This document shows positions 26,976 through 36,229 of a DNA stretch of 64,000 bases, piece by piece. The DNA lies in assembly GCF_900110085.1 (NCBI RefSeq), contig NZ_FOCK01000004.1:62001-126000 (forward strand), written 5' to 3'. The translations under genes were made by a program, and so were the position numbers. The first letter of the stretch is position 1, and each line of letters starts with the position of its first letter. The notes under the pieces are model-generated. The model had not been told where the DNA came from. It saw only the letters and a list, made by a program, of their open reading frames with translations, and did not search any database. This stretch comes from Prevotella sp. ne3005 (GTDB lineage Bacteria; Bacteroidota; Bacteroidia; Bacteroidales; Bacteroidaceae).

Positions 26976-27470
26976 ATGGACATGTTATCAACAAAACTAA
27001 ACAATGTACTTGCCCTTTTGGTGTTTCTGACAGTCTTTTGCGTCGGAACAAGGGCAGCACAGGTAGAGACGCTCGTCGTTAAGTTGAAAAATGGTTCAGA
27101 GACAGCGTTTTTCCTAAAAGACAAGCCCCAAGTTAAATTTGAGGGCACCAATCTCAAAGTGACCTCCTCTGCAGGTGATACTACATTTGCCCTTGCAGAT
27201 GTGCTGCAATTCACCTACGACAAGAGGGACACCTCAGGTATCAACGAAACAGTGACAGAACCTACTGGCGTCATTTTCAAAGACGATGTTCTGGTCGTAA
27301 GTCAGTTGAAGGTCAATGCCGTCGTGAGTGTCTATGGGCTTGACGGCATACTGGTGCGCCAGTGGAAAGCCCCTCATGCAGGCACTTTCCGCCTTAGTCT
27401 ATCCGAACTGCCTTCTGGGCTGTATCTTGTAAAAGTCGACAATATCACCTATAAGATCATGAAGCGATGA
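26976..27470 (+). CDS. Small exported protein with type IX-like C-terminal domain
   Basis: The 164-residue protein has a signal segment (NVLALLVFLTVFCVGTRA), an N-terminal ~70-residue module (ETLVVKLKNGSETAFFLKDK, then VLQFTY) and a C-terminal domain (VNAVVSVYGLDGILVRQWKA, then LPSGLYLVKVDNITYKIMKR) of the type that guides secretion or anchors to the surface. Its stop overlaps the ATG of the next gene (ATGA), so the two are translationally coupled and may form a complex. Confidence 0.7.
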   Translation: MDMLSTKLNNVLALLVFLTVFCVGTRAAQVETLVVKLKNGSETAFFLKDKPQVKFEGTNLKVTSSAGDTTFALADVLQFTYDKRDTSGINETVTEPTGVIFKDDVLVVSQLKVNAVVSVYGLDGILVRQWKAPHAGTFRLSLSELPSGLYLVKVDNITYKIMKR

Positions 27471-30400
27471 AACAATACCAATACATGTTCTTTAGCCTGT
27501 TGTTGGCGCTCGTCGCACAAACAACCTTGGCACAGATAACTCAGGATGCGCTTTACGTATTCCGTAACGACGGGAGATTCAATGCCTTCTTTTACAAGGA
27601 TATCGACCACATAGAGTATAGCAAGATTGACACCCTCGGCGTGGAGCAAGCCGACTACGTGGTACAGGAGGTCTATGCGCTCGACTCTGTCTTCCGTATT
27701 CCCCTATCGGCAATTGATTCCGTATCTTTTGTCACCCCAGAGATCAAATATAAGGCTGATGTGATTCTGCTCGACAAGAGCATTGCCGACTATATCACGG
27801 CTTCCGATACAATCAATTGGATCCGTTTGGCTAGCAATACGCCTGAGAACCTGATACCCCATAAGGGCGACAAGATTCTGATTGAACAAAGCAGCAAGTT
27901 CATACCCGAAGGCTTCGGAGGACGAGTGACGGAGGTGACAAAGGGTAGCGACGGCATTACCATCAGTACCGAATCACTAGCGCCTGAGGAGGCCTTCGAA
28001 CGGGCCATCTTCAAGGGTTCGTTCGGCACCCAGCCCGAAGGTGGGGCCTCAACCCGTGGTTCAGCTATCGGAGGGGAAGAGACCATCGAAATGGGACCCT
28101 ATACTGGCCGTGCAGCCCTCGGAGGCTCGAAGGACCTGATCAATATCGTCGACCTCTTTGCTGTAACGGCATCGCCTGAGGGAGAAATCAGTTATAGCAT
28201 CAAGCCAACCATACAAGTACGTTCTTTCATGTCCATCGATGGGCTGGCTGGCGTTCACCTCGACAGCTATGCGGGTTTAGAGGCCGATGTGGAACTCTAT
28301 GCTAAGGTGGCTGGAACACTGGCAGCCAGACTCGACGCTCCATTCCCCAAGATAGGTTTCTTCAAGGGGCAGTTAGGTGAGAAAGATCAGCCCTTCTACC
28401 TCAAGGGGCTTCTCAAACTCGGTCTCTTCATTGAAGGTACGGGTGAAGCTCATCTGGAAGGAGGCGTAAAAGGCCGACTCAACATGTCGCTATCAATGAA
28501 GGCCGACAAGCCTCTCCTCGGCATCGGATCTGTAAGTATCGAAAGGGATGCTACGTTCACACCACCCTCGTTTGATGCCGACTATGGTATCGGAGAATTC
28601 TCCATTGCAGATGGCCTTTTCTTCGAGGCAGCACTGGAGTTTAACAACCCCTTGACAAAGGAAGGCCAGCTAGGTTTTGGTCACCGTGCAGAGTTCGCCC
28701 CCAGAATTCTGATGAAGTCAGTGGCACTGACCCAAATCCCCGACGATCTGGTGATGACCCTCTATGGATTTGATGAAGGTGACGGCATCTACGCAAGACT
28801 TGACAGGGATGATATCTTCACATATAAAATCTATGCCAGTTGGGATCCCTATGTGAATATTCATGGATGGCAGTTCTCAGTCGACAAGACCGTTGTCGAC
28901 CTGATGACTCGCTATATCGGTGTGGTGCCCGACATCAACGTCTTCAACTGTTACCCCGATCCAGCCAGACCTTTCGAGGGTATAGCCAAATACGAGATGC
29001 AGCGTCCACTGGCCTTCCCCTGTAGGGCAGGCTTAATCATGTACGACTGGAAGTATGACGAGGTGGAGACCTACTGGCGTCCAGAAAGCTATTGGAATCA
29101 ATTTAGCAATACTTCCGTTGAGCATATCTTCACGTTTGATCCTTTAGTAGGCGATTCCACCTACTATTTCATCCATCCTGTGATAGAATATGCAAAGAGG
29201 CCCATCCTTTACTACGAGGACTACTATACATTAGTGAAGCCAGCATATGCAAATACACCAGAGAAAATTGTGCTCAACGATAAGAAGGAAGATAAAGAAT
29301 TGTTTATCGACACAAACATCCCCAACGTGGAGTTTACGGCCGATGCCGACTGGGTAGAGGTCGTTTGGTCGCAGTATATTTGTCTGCTTACCTTGAAACA
29401 TGACGTGGTGCCACCTGGCGAAGCGGGGCGTACCTGCACCCTCCACATGAAGGCCATGAACTCAAAGGGCGAAGTGCTCATCGAGCGCGACATCCCTGTG
29501 GTTCAGGAGGCTGATGAGAAGGAAGAGTTTACCGTGACACCCACCTCCTTGAGTGTACCTGGCTACAGCAAAGAGTTCCAAGGCGGCAATCTCACCCAAC
29601 AGATTACCGTTACCTATCCGAAGAGTGCCAAGAGCATCCAGCTGACCAGTAGCGACGAAACGTGGTTGACGGTGGACAAAGAGAGTGCCGGCACTACTCC
29701 CACAGCTGTGAATCAGAAAGCCACCTACAATGTATACATTGCACCAAACACCAGTCTCAAGAAAGCCCGAGATGCCAAGATCACCATCGAACTAACAAAG
29801 GCTGACGGCTCTACTGCCACAAAGACTGTAACAGTCAATCAGGCTGCGATGGAAATCAAAGTGGAGATAAAACCCGAAGGTGTCATCCTCGAGGCTGAGG
29901 AAAAGGAAGGTGCCCAATACAGTGACACCAAGTCGGTCACTGTAGAAATTACGCCTTACGATGATTACGTTGCCTCACTCATCCAAAAGCAAGAAGTGAA
30001 ACCCGATGCAGAATGGATAGAGGCTGTTCTCAACGGCTCGATTATCAATATTCGCGGAGAGGCCAATCCCGTCAATGAGGATCGTGAGAATACAGTAACT
30101 TATACCCTGACGCTGACCTCCGGCGATGTCATCACCAAGACCATCAAGGTGACCCAGCTGAAAAAGGCCAGCAACGAGGCATTCACCATCAGCACTAGTC
30201 CACTGCGTTTCAAGGCTGAGGGAGGTGAGATTACAGTGGTGATTCAAGGCGATAACGTAGATCATGTTAAGAGCGTTGACTTCCGAGGTCGTACGTGGCT
30301 GGGTGGTGCAGGCATGAATAAGAGCATCACCGTCTTGTGCCAGCCGAATGATAATCCAGAAGAGCGCGTAGGCGACTTCTACGTCACCGTGGTCATGAAG

Positions 30401-31042
30401 GACGGTAGCGAGGCAACGCAATATTTCATGGTCTACCAGGATGGATCAGGAGAAACGCCCGTCAATGAGGCTAAGGTCTCAGCTGTCACGATGATAGGCA
30501 AATGGTATCTCTCCGTCAATGGCGAGCCAGTGGAGAGCTCTGGTGAGGGCATCGGATTCGGTTTCACCAAGGAAAATTCAACCTTCTCCACCAGAATGAA
30601 TGGCGACAATCTGCACGTCACATGTAAAGGTCACGCCGAATATGATATCCAAGATACAAAGATAGATGCGACATTGTCGTTTGATATCATCGATTTCAAG
30701 CATCTCGACAGTGATAAAGCGAAGATAGCCAATGTGGTCATCAGGACAAATTCTTCCAATAAGATAGAGATGAACTTCATGGGTGTCAAGATTGTTGACA
30801 GTGCAACCAGCATCGTCAATGTCGATTGTACCGATATCCCACTTACATCGGCCTCCTACAGCTATATCCGAGCTTATGGCACTGTCGGCGATGGCGTGAA
30901 GATTACCAACTACCAAGCAACGTCAGATCAGCATGCAACCTATAGCGACCCAGAGATGGAGCCTGTCGATGTCCATACCACCTATGACATTATCCCCAGT
31001 TCTGCCAACAGCATGGAGATCGACATATGGTTTGACGAATAA
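27467..31042 (+). CDS. Large exported BACON-repeat protein
   Basis: The 1191-residue protein has a signal peptide (FSLLLALVAQTTLAQ) and an N-terminal module resembling that of the preceding small protein (ALYVFRNDGRFNAFFYKDID). A large middle region (about 220-600) has no recognised domain. At least three BACON-like domains follow (VTPTSLSVPGYSKEF; a middle one near 800-900; ISTSPLRFKAEGGEITVV), then a lipocalin-like end (TMIGKWYLSVNGEP). No catalytic motif is visible; adhesion or glycan binding is the most likely role. It ends before a bidirectional terminator shared with rnhB. Confidence 0.72.
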   Translation: MKQYQYMFFSLLLALVAQTTLAQITQDALYVFRNDGRFNAFFYKDIDHIEYSKIDTLGVEQADYVVQEVYALDSVFRIPLSAIDSVSFVTPEIKYKADVILLDKSIADYITASDTINWIRLASNTPENLIPHKGDKILIEQSSKFIPEGFGGRVTEVTKGSDGITISTESLAPEEAFERAIFKGSFGTQPEGGASTRGSAIGGEETIEMGPYTGRAALGGSKDLINIVDLFAVTASPEGEISYSIKPTIQVRSFMSIDGLAGVHLDSYAGLEADVELYAKVAGTLAARLDAPFPKIGFFKGQLGEKDQPFYLKGLLKLGLFIEGTGEAHLEGGVKGRLNMSLSMKADKPLLGIGSVSIERDATFTPPSFDADYGIGEFSIADGLFFEAALEFNNPLTKEGQLGFGHRAEFAPRILMKSVALTQIPDDLVMTLYGFDEGDGIYARLDRDDIFTYKIYASWDPYVNIHGWQFSVDKTVVDLMTRYIGVVPDINVFNCYPDPARPFEGIAKYEMQRPLAFPCRAGLIMYDWKYDEVETYWRPESYWNQFSNTSVEHIFTFDPLVGDSTYYFIHPVIEYAKRPILYYEDYYTLVKPAYANTPEKIVLNDKKEDKELFIDTNIPNVEFTADADWVEVVWSQYICLLTLKHDVVPPGEAGRTCTLHMKAMNSKGEVLIERDIPVVQEADEKEEFTVTPTSLSVPGYSKEFQGGNLTQQITVTYPKSAKSIQLTSSDETWLTVDKESAGTTPTAVNQKATYNVYIAPNTSLKKARDAKITIELTKADGSTATKTVTVNQAAMEIKVEIKPEGVILEAEEKEGAQYSDTKSVTVEITPYDDYVASLIQKQEVKPDAEWIEAVLNGSIINIRGEANPVNEDRENTVTYTLTLTSGDVITKTIKVTQLKKASNEAFTISTSPLRFKAEGGEITVVIQGDNVDHVKSVDFRGRTWLGGAGMNKSITVLCQPNDNPEERVGDFYVTVVMKDGSEATQYFMVYQDGSGETPVNEAKVSAVTMIGKWYLSVNGEPVESSGEGIGFGFTKENSTFSTRMNGDNLHVTCKGHAEYDIQDTKIDATLSFDIIDFKHLDSDKAKIANVVIRTNSSNKIEMNFMGVKIVDSATSIVNVDCTDIPLTSASYSYIRAYGTVGDGVKITNYQATSDQHATYSDPEMEPVDVHTTYDIIPSSANSMEIDIWFDE

Positions 31043-31054
31043 AATGGGATAAGT

Positions 31055-31085
31055 AAAGGGGACTCTTACGATGAGTCCTCTTTTT
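31055..31085. terminator. Bidirectional terminator, exported-protein operon and rnhB
   Basis: AGGGGACTC-N7-GAGTCCTCT is a near-perfect stem followed by TTTTT on the plus strand and bordered by A-rich sequence on the other. Confidence 0.8.
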
Positions 31086-31710
31086 ATTCCCCGAAGTCGA
31101 GGGAAAGTTCTTCTGTGCCGAGGAGGTTGTAGCTCTTGCGGTGGTAGGGGGTGATGCCATATTGGCGGATGGCATCACGATGTTTCTTGGTGGGGTAACC
31201 CTTGTTGGATAGCCAGTCGTATTGAGGGTATTCCTCGGCCAATTGATTCATGTAATCGTCACGATAGGTCTTGGCGAGGATTGAGGCCGCTGCAATGGAG
31301 AGGTATTTGCCGTCGCCCTTGACGATGGTGGTCGAGGGCAGGGCTTTGCCATCAGCAGGATCCTTGTAGGGTTTGAAACGATTGCCGTCGACGATGATGG
31401 CCTCTGGGCGCACCTTCAACTGATCAAGTGCCCGATGCATGGCGAGAATCGAGGCGTTGAGGATGTTGATTTTGTCAATCTCTTCGGGGGTGACAATGCC
31501 CACAGCCCAGGCTACGGCATCGCGCTGGATGATCTCACGGAGTTGGTAGCGACGTTTCTCCGTCAATTGCTTCGAGTCGTTAAGGAGCTCGTTTTGGTAA
31601 TTATCTGGCAGGATCACAGCAGCAGCATAGACGCTACCAGCCAAACAGCCACGACCAGCTTCGTCGCAACCTGCCTCAACCTTTCCTTCGTAGAAATGAC
31701 TTGCCAGCAT
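31084..31710 (-). CDS. rnhB: Ribonuclease HII
   Basis: RNase HII removes single ribonucleotides and RNA from RNA-DNA hybrids. The 208-residue product carries the catalytic acidic start EAGCDEAGRGCLAGSVYAAA, DSKQLTEKRR, AIIVDGNRF and KGDGKYLSIAAASILAKTYRD, which complete the DEDD-type site. It lies 31 bases downstream of sufS on the same strand, separated by a TTTTACC-rich spacer, so it is probably the last gene of the sufCDS-rnhB unit. Confidence 0.95.
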   Translation of the reverse strand: MLASHFYEGKVEAGCDEAGRGCLAGSVYAAAVILPDNYQNELLNDSKQLTEKRRYQLREIIQRDAVAWAVGIVTPEEIDKINILNASILAMHRALDQLKVRPEAIIVDGNRFKPYKDPADGKALPSTTIVKGDGKYLSIAAASILAKTYRDDYMNQLAEEYPQYDWLSNKGYPTKKHRDAIRQYGITPYHRKSYNLLGTEELSLDFGE

Positions 31711-31741
31711 ATTACCTTTTTACTTTTTTACCTTTTTACCT

Positions 31742-32959
31742 TTAGAACATCTGAGCCACGCGACGGATACCAGCCACAAGGGTATCAATCTCGGCCTTTG
31801 TATTGTAGAGGGCAAACGAGGCACGAACAGTGCCTGAGATGCCCAGGCGGTCCATCAGGGGTTGGGCGCAGTGATGACCCGTACGAACGGCTATGCCCAG
31901 ACGATCCAAGAGCGTACCCATATCCAAGTGGTGGATGTCGCCCACGTTGAAGCTGACAACCGCATCGCGGCTTTCGGCTCCAGAGCCATAGATGTGCATA
32001 CCTTCGATGGTCATCAATTGCTCCATGCAGTAGCGCGTGAGCTCCTGCTCATGCTGTTGGATGGCGTCGAAGCCCAGCGACTCGATGTATTCGATGGCCT
32101 TGGCAAGTCCGTGGGTGGCTACATAGTCGGGGGTACCAGCCTCAAACTTAAAGGGCAGGCGCTCGAAGGTGGTCTTCTCCCACGTCACCTTGTCGATCAT
32201 CTCTCCCCCACCCTGATACGGAGGCAGTTTCTCGAGCCACTCTTCTTTGCCATAGAGTACGCCAATGCCCGTAGGTCCATACATCTTATGACCACTGAAG
32301 GCGAAGAAGTCGCAATCCATGGTCTGAACATCGACCTTGAAGTGGGGTGCACTCTGGGCTCCGTCCACCAAGACGGGGATGCCATGCGCGTGGGCTATCT
32401 TGACGATCTCTTCAACAGGGTTGATCGTGCCCAGCACATTGCTGACATGGGCGACGCTTACTAACTTCGTCTTTGTTGAGAGCTGAGAGTTGAGGGTTGA
32501 GAGATCGAGGAAGCCATCGTCGGTGATGGAGATATGCTTAACGACGATGCCACGCTTCATGGCCTGCAGTTGCCACGAGACAATGTTGGAGTGGTGTTCC
32601 ATCTCAGTGACAAGCACTTCGTCACCAGCCTGCATCTGCGATTCGCAGAACGACGAGGCTACGAGGTTAATAGCCTCTGTGGTGCCTCGTGTAAAGACAA
32701 TCTCCTCCGTCTTACGAGCATTGATAAACGCACGCACTTTTTCACGCGCTGCCTCATGGAGGTCGGTGGCCTGTTGAGAGAGGTAGTGTACCCCACGATG
32801 CACATTGGCATTCACGTTGAGGTATTCATCCCTCATGGCATCGAGCACCATAAGCGGCTTCTGCGTGGTAGCAGCATTGTCGAGGTAAACCAAGGGCTTA
32901 CCATACACCTCGCGAGACAAAATCGGGAAGTCGACCCGTACCTTATTTATATCGTACAT
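31742..32959 (-). CDS. sufS: Cysteine desulfurase, SufS type
   Basis: SufS is a PLP enzyme that takes sulfur from cysteine as a persulfide for Fe-S assembly. The 405-residue product starts MYDINKVRVDFPILSREVYG, then has YLDNAATTQKP, TEAINLVASSF, the PLP lysine in FAFSGHKMYGPTG and the active cysteine in RTGHHCAQPLM. The ATG at 32959 gives a one-base gap after the sufD stop; the extension to 33004 overlaps sufD and is rejected. A surface segment reads LSTLNSQLST, encoded by a CTCTCAAC-type DNA repeat, at a place where relatives have unrelated sequence of the same length. Confidence 0.94.
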   Translation of the reverse strand: MYDINKVRVDFPILSREVYGKPLVYLDNAATTQKPLMVLDAMRDEYLNVNANVHRGVHYLSQQATDLHEAAREKVRAFINARKTEEIVFTRGTTEAINLVASSFCESQMQAGDEVLVTEMEHHSNIVSWQLQAMKRGIVVKHISITDDGFLDLSTLNSQLSTKTKLVSVAHVSNVLGTINPVEEIVKIAHAHGIPVLVDGAQSAPHFKVDVQTMDCDFFAFSGHKMYGPTGIGVLYGKEEWLEKLPPYQGGGEMIDKVTWEKTTFERLPFKFEAGTPDYVATHGLAKAIEYIESLGFDAIQQHEQELTRYCMEQLMTIEGMHIYGSGAESRDAVVSFNVGDIHHLDMGTLLDRLGIAVRTGHHCAQPLMDRLGISGTVRASFALYNTKAEIDTLVAGIRRVAQMF

Positions 32960-32960
32960 A

Positions 32961-34361
32961 TCACTTACAGAGTTTACAGCCGTCGCACTTGTTGAGCTCG
33001 CCACGGAAACGCTTCTCTACAAGATAGTGGAGACGATCGCGAAGGGGTTCGAGCTGCATGTGGTCAATGACCTCGTTGATAAAGGCATTCTGCAACAACA
33101 GTTTGGCCTCCTGCAATGAGATACCACGCTGACGCATATAGAAAAGGGCTGCATCGTTGAGCTGTCCAACGGTAGAGCCATGGGCACACTTCACGTCGTC
33201 GGCATAGATCTCAAGCATGGGCTGGGTATACATACGTGCCTCCTTGGTGGCCGTCAGGTTCTGATTGGTCATCTGAGAGACGGTCTTCTGGGCACCATGT
33301 TCCACCAGCACACGACCAGCAAAAGCCCCAACAGCCTTATCATCGAGCACATACTTATAAAGTTCGTTCGAGGTGCAATGGGGCACCTTGTGGGTGATCA
33401 GCGTATTATTGTCCACATGCTGCTGCTTGTCGGCAATCACACAACCAAAGCACTGGCACTCGGCTCCCTCACCAGAGAAGGTAAGATCGAGTTTGTTACG
33501 GGTGGTGCCATTGTGGAGGGTGATGACGTTGTGGTTCACACGACTATCGCGCCCCTGATCAATATAGACATTGCTCACTCGGACATTCTTATGATGGGTC
33601 TCTTCAAGACAATAGAGGTCGAGCGAGGCATTATTGCCTACGTAGGCCTCGATGACCTGAGTGGTCAGGAAGTGACGATCGTCAGCCGCATGGTCACAGA
33701 AGAGCATCTTGATTTCGGCACCCTCCTCGAGGATGATAAGCACACGACGGTTCACCATCAGATCGGCCACCTGGCGCTGAGCATTGCTGGGAGTAGCCTT
33801 TAAGATATTGATGACCTGAATAGCACGATCGACCTTCACATTCTTGGGCACATAGACCAGCATACCGTCCTGAGCCAGCATGGTGTTAAGGGCGGTCACA
33901 GCATCCTCGCTGGTCTTGGCAAGACGAGCGTAGTATTTCGAGATGAGTTCAGGATAATCGCGTAACGACCCCACGATAACACCCTCAGGTAAGGAGGGGT
34001 GGAAATTGCTCCTCAGCTCCTTATTCCTCAACTCCTTATTGCTCAACTCCTCTCCTCCTTTATAAAACATATCGTTCACCACGAAATAGAGGCTCGTGGA
34101 AAGGTTGGGCACATCACAGCGGAAGGCCTCATAAGGATCGACGGGAATCTGCAGACGACTCAGGTTCACACCATAGTCGGGGGCGAAGAGCTTCTGTATG
34201 TCCGTATACTTATAGCGCTCCACCTTTTTCGAGGGGAAGCCCTGACGACAGAAGTCCTCGAATGCCTCATCGCGAACGGCATTCATAGACTCAGGGGCAT
34301 GGTCGAAGATGACTTGCCGGGCTTGCTCGTAGAGTTCTATATACTGTTGCTCACTACTCAT
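32961..34361 (-). CDS. sufD: Fe-S cluster assembly protein SufD
   Basis: SufD works with SufB and the ATPase SufC as scaffold. The 466-residue product has the typical RYKYTDIQKLF N-terminal region, the beta-helix core (RRVLIILEEGAEIKMLFCDH; GRDSRVNHNVITLHNG; CFGCVIADKQQHVDNNTLI) and the C-terminal GSTVGQLNDAALFYMRQRGI. It ends with a cysteine-rich tail (KCDGCKLCK). A segment near residue 110 reads EELSNKELRNKELRS and comes from a short DNA repeat (AGGAGTTGAGNAATA). It overlaps sufC by 4 bases (ATGA). Confidence 0.93.
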   Translation of the reverse strand: MSSEQQYIELYEQARQVIFDHAPESMNAVRDEAFEDFCRQGFPSKKVERYKYTDIQKLFAPDYGVNLSRLQIPVDPYEAFRCDVPNLSTSLYFVVNDMFYKGGEELSNKELRNKELRSNFHPSLPEGVIVGSLRDYPELISKYYARLAKTSEDAVTALNTMLAQDGMLVYVPKNVKVDRAIQVINILKATPSNAQRQVADLMVNRRVLIILEEGAEIKMLFCDHAADDRHFLTTQVIEAYVGNNASLDLYCLEETHHKNVRVSNVYIDQGRDSRVNHNVITLHNGTTRNKLDLTFSGEGAECQCFGCVIADKQQHVDNNTLITHKVPHCTSNELYKYVLDDKAVGAFAGRVLVEHGAQKTVSQMTNQNLTATKEARMYTQPMLEIYADDVKCAHGSTVGQLNDAALFYMRQRGISLQEAKLLLQNAFINEVIDHMQLEPLRDRLHYLVEKRFRGELNKCDGCKLCK

Positions 34362-35116
34362 TCTTCTCCGATTTCTTCTTTAATCCAATCGTAGCCATGC
34401 TCCTGAATCTGAACGGCCAGCTCTGGACCACCAGTCTTCACGATGCGACCCTTATAAAGCACATGCACATACTGGGGACGGATCATCTCCAACAGACGGT
34501 CGTAATGGGTGATGACAATACAGGAGGTCTCAGGAGTCTGGAGTTTGTTGACACCCTCGGCCACGATACGCATGGCATCGACATCGAGACCAGAGTCCGT
34601 CTCGTCGAGGATAGAGAGCTTTGGCTCAAGCATCGCCATCTGGAATATCTCGTTGCGTTTTTTCTCACCTCCACTAAAACCCTCATTCACAGAGCGATTG
34701 GCGAGTTTGGAGTCTAGTTCCACAATCTTCCGTTTCTCGCGCTGGAGTTTCAAGAACTCAGCAGCATTCATGGGCTCCAAGCCCTGATACTTACGCTTCT
34801 CATTGATGGCAGCCTTCATGAAGTTGGTCATCGAGACGCCAGGAATCTCTACAGGATACTGGAATGAGAGAAACAATCCCTCATGAGCCCTGTCCTCAGG
34901 CTTCATCTCCAACAGATTCTTCCCATTGAACCAAGCCTCGCCCTCTGTGACCTCATAGAGCGGATTGCCCACAAGCACAGCACTCAGCGTACTCTTACCT
35001 GAGCCGTTAGGCCCCATAATGGCATGCGTCTCACCATCGTTGATCACGAGGTCGATGCCCTTCAGTATTTCTTTCTCGCCAATCTTGGCATGCAAATTTT
35101 TAACTTCTAACATCAT
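34358..35116 (-). CDS. sufC: Fe-S cluster assembly ATPase SufC
   Basis: SufC is the ABC-type ATPase of the SufBCD scaffold. The 252-residue protein shows Walker A GPNGSGKST (about 35), the Q-loop SFQYPVEIPGVS, the signature NEGFSGGEKKRNEIFQ (about 145), Walker B LSILDETDSGLDVDA and the switch His in VITHYDRLL. Start is one of two adjacent ATGs (35116 or 35113). Its own promoter is needed because the upstream sufB gene is separated by three opposite-strand genes. Confidence 0.95.
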   Translation of the reverse strand: MMLEVKNLHAKIGEKEILKGIDLVINDGETHAIMGPNGSGKSTLSAVLVGNPLYEVTEGEAWFNGKNLLEMKPEDRAHEGLFLSFQYPVEIPGVSMTNFMKAAINEKRKYQGLEPMNAAEFLKLQREKRKIVELDSKLANRSVNEGFSGGEKKRNEIFQMAMLEPKLSILDETDSGLDVDAMRIVAEGVNKLQTPETSCIVITHYDRLLEMIRPQYVHVLYKGRIVKTGGPELAVQIQEHGYDWIKEEIGEE

Positions 35117-35134
35117 CTATCTGTTTTCAGGGTG

Positions 35135-35142
35135 CAAAGTTA
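35135..35142 (-). promoter_or_regulatory. -7 box TAACTTTG for sufCDS-rnhB
   Basis: Minus-strand GATAACTTTGCACCC lies 18 bases before sufC, giving the split half of the suf genes its own promoter. Confidence 0.6.
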
Positions 35143-35247
35143 TCAAAAAAAGCGTAGATAACGAAATTTTTCCGATTAAAAGGAGGCTTTTTTCTATAGG
35201 AAACAAAAAAGTTGCCTAAAAATGAAAGGTAAATAGATTTTTTTTCG

Positions 35248-35255
35248 TATTTTTG
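35248..35255 (+). promoter_or_regulatory. -7 box TATTTTTG for the binding-protein/phosphatase/STAS trio
   Basis: TATTTTTGCC lies 23 bases before the ATG at 35279. Confidence 0.65.
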
Positions 35256-35278
35256 CCAACGAAATAAAACAAGGACCT

Positions 35279-36229
35279 ATGAGAAGGATATATTTGATGG
35301 CAACCGTTCTGATGTTTTCTCTATTCAGAATGTCTGTCTGCGCCCAGGAGAAATTGGTGTACACCCCCACCTGGACGGCTCAGGCACAGTTTGCCGGTTT
35401 CTATGTGGCTGACGCAATGGGCTTCTTTAAGGATGCAGGACTGAATGTGGAGATTAAGCATCCGACAGCCTCAAGCACAAACGCCAATCGTCTGGAGAGT
35501 GGAGAGAGCCAGCTTGTGTCGCTTCAGCTGGCATCGGCTTTGGAGATGATAAATGAGGGAAGCCAACTGGTGAATGTGCTGCAGTATTTCCAACAGAGTG
35601 GGTTGATGATTATCTCCCATCAGCCAATGAAGGGTCTTAATAGCCTGAACGGCAAGCGCGTTGGTCATTTCAGGACAGGCGCTTCCATGGTGCCCATCGC
35701 GATAGGGCGAAAAGCTAAGCTCAATATTGACTGGGTGCCCTTTATATCCCATGCCAATCTTTATCTTTCTGGTGCCATTGATGCCACACTGGCCATGAGC
35801 TATAATGAATATTTCCAATTGAAAACCGCTGGACAGCGACTGAAAAAAGAACAGATGTTGTACCTGCGGGATATTGGTTATAATGTGCCAGAGGACGGGC
35901 TTTATGTGACGAAGGATTTTTTTAAGAAGCATCGGGAGGAAGTCTTGAAGTTTGCTGAAGCCACTCGTAAAGGCTGGGAATGGGCTGCCCAGCACCCTAA
36001 GGAAACGCTTGACCTCGTGATGCTATATATGCGTCAGAGTAATGTTCCCTCTAACGTCTATGCTCAGCGATGGATGTTGGAGGAGTGTCTCAGATTGCTT
36101 ACAGATCCAAAGACAGGCAAGCGTACTTACCGACTGGATCCCCAGGCGTTTGACCTTACGAGCCGCATTCTCTGTGAGGGAGGTATCATAAAGAATCGTA
36201 TTACTTATCAGCAAATTACACAGCCATGA
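35279..36229 (+). CDS. NMT1/THI5-like periplasmic substrate-binding protein
   Basis: The 316-residue protein has a signal peptide (MATVLMFSLFRMSVCAQ) and the NMT1/THI5 (SsuA-like) fold: WTAQAQFAGFYVADAMGFFK, then NVEIKHPTASSTNANRLESG, GKRVGHFRTGASM and VTKDFFKKHREEVLKFAEAT. Relatives feed ABC transporters for pyrimidine precursors, nitrate or sulfonates. Here there is no permease or ATPase. Its stop overlaps the ATG of a membrane SpoIIE phosphatase (ATGA), so the likely role is ligand sensing for that protein. The ligand is unknown. Confidence 0.85.
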   Translation: MRRIYLMATVLMFSLFRMSVCAQEKLVYTPTWTAQAQFAGFYVADAMGFFKDAGLNVEIKHPTASSTNANRLESGESQLVSLQLASALEMINEGSQLVNVLQYFQQSGLMIISHQPMKGLNSLNGKRVGHFRTGASMVPIAIGRKAKLNIDWVPFISHANLYLSGAIDATLAMSYNEYFQLKTAGQRLKKEQMLYLRDIGYNVPEDGLYVTKDFFKKHREEVLKFAEATRKGWEWAAQHPKETLDLVMLYMRQSNVPSNVYAQRWMLEECLRLLTDPKTGKRTYRLDPQAFDLTSRILCEGGIIKNRITYQQITQP

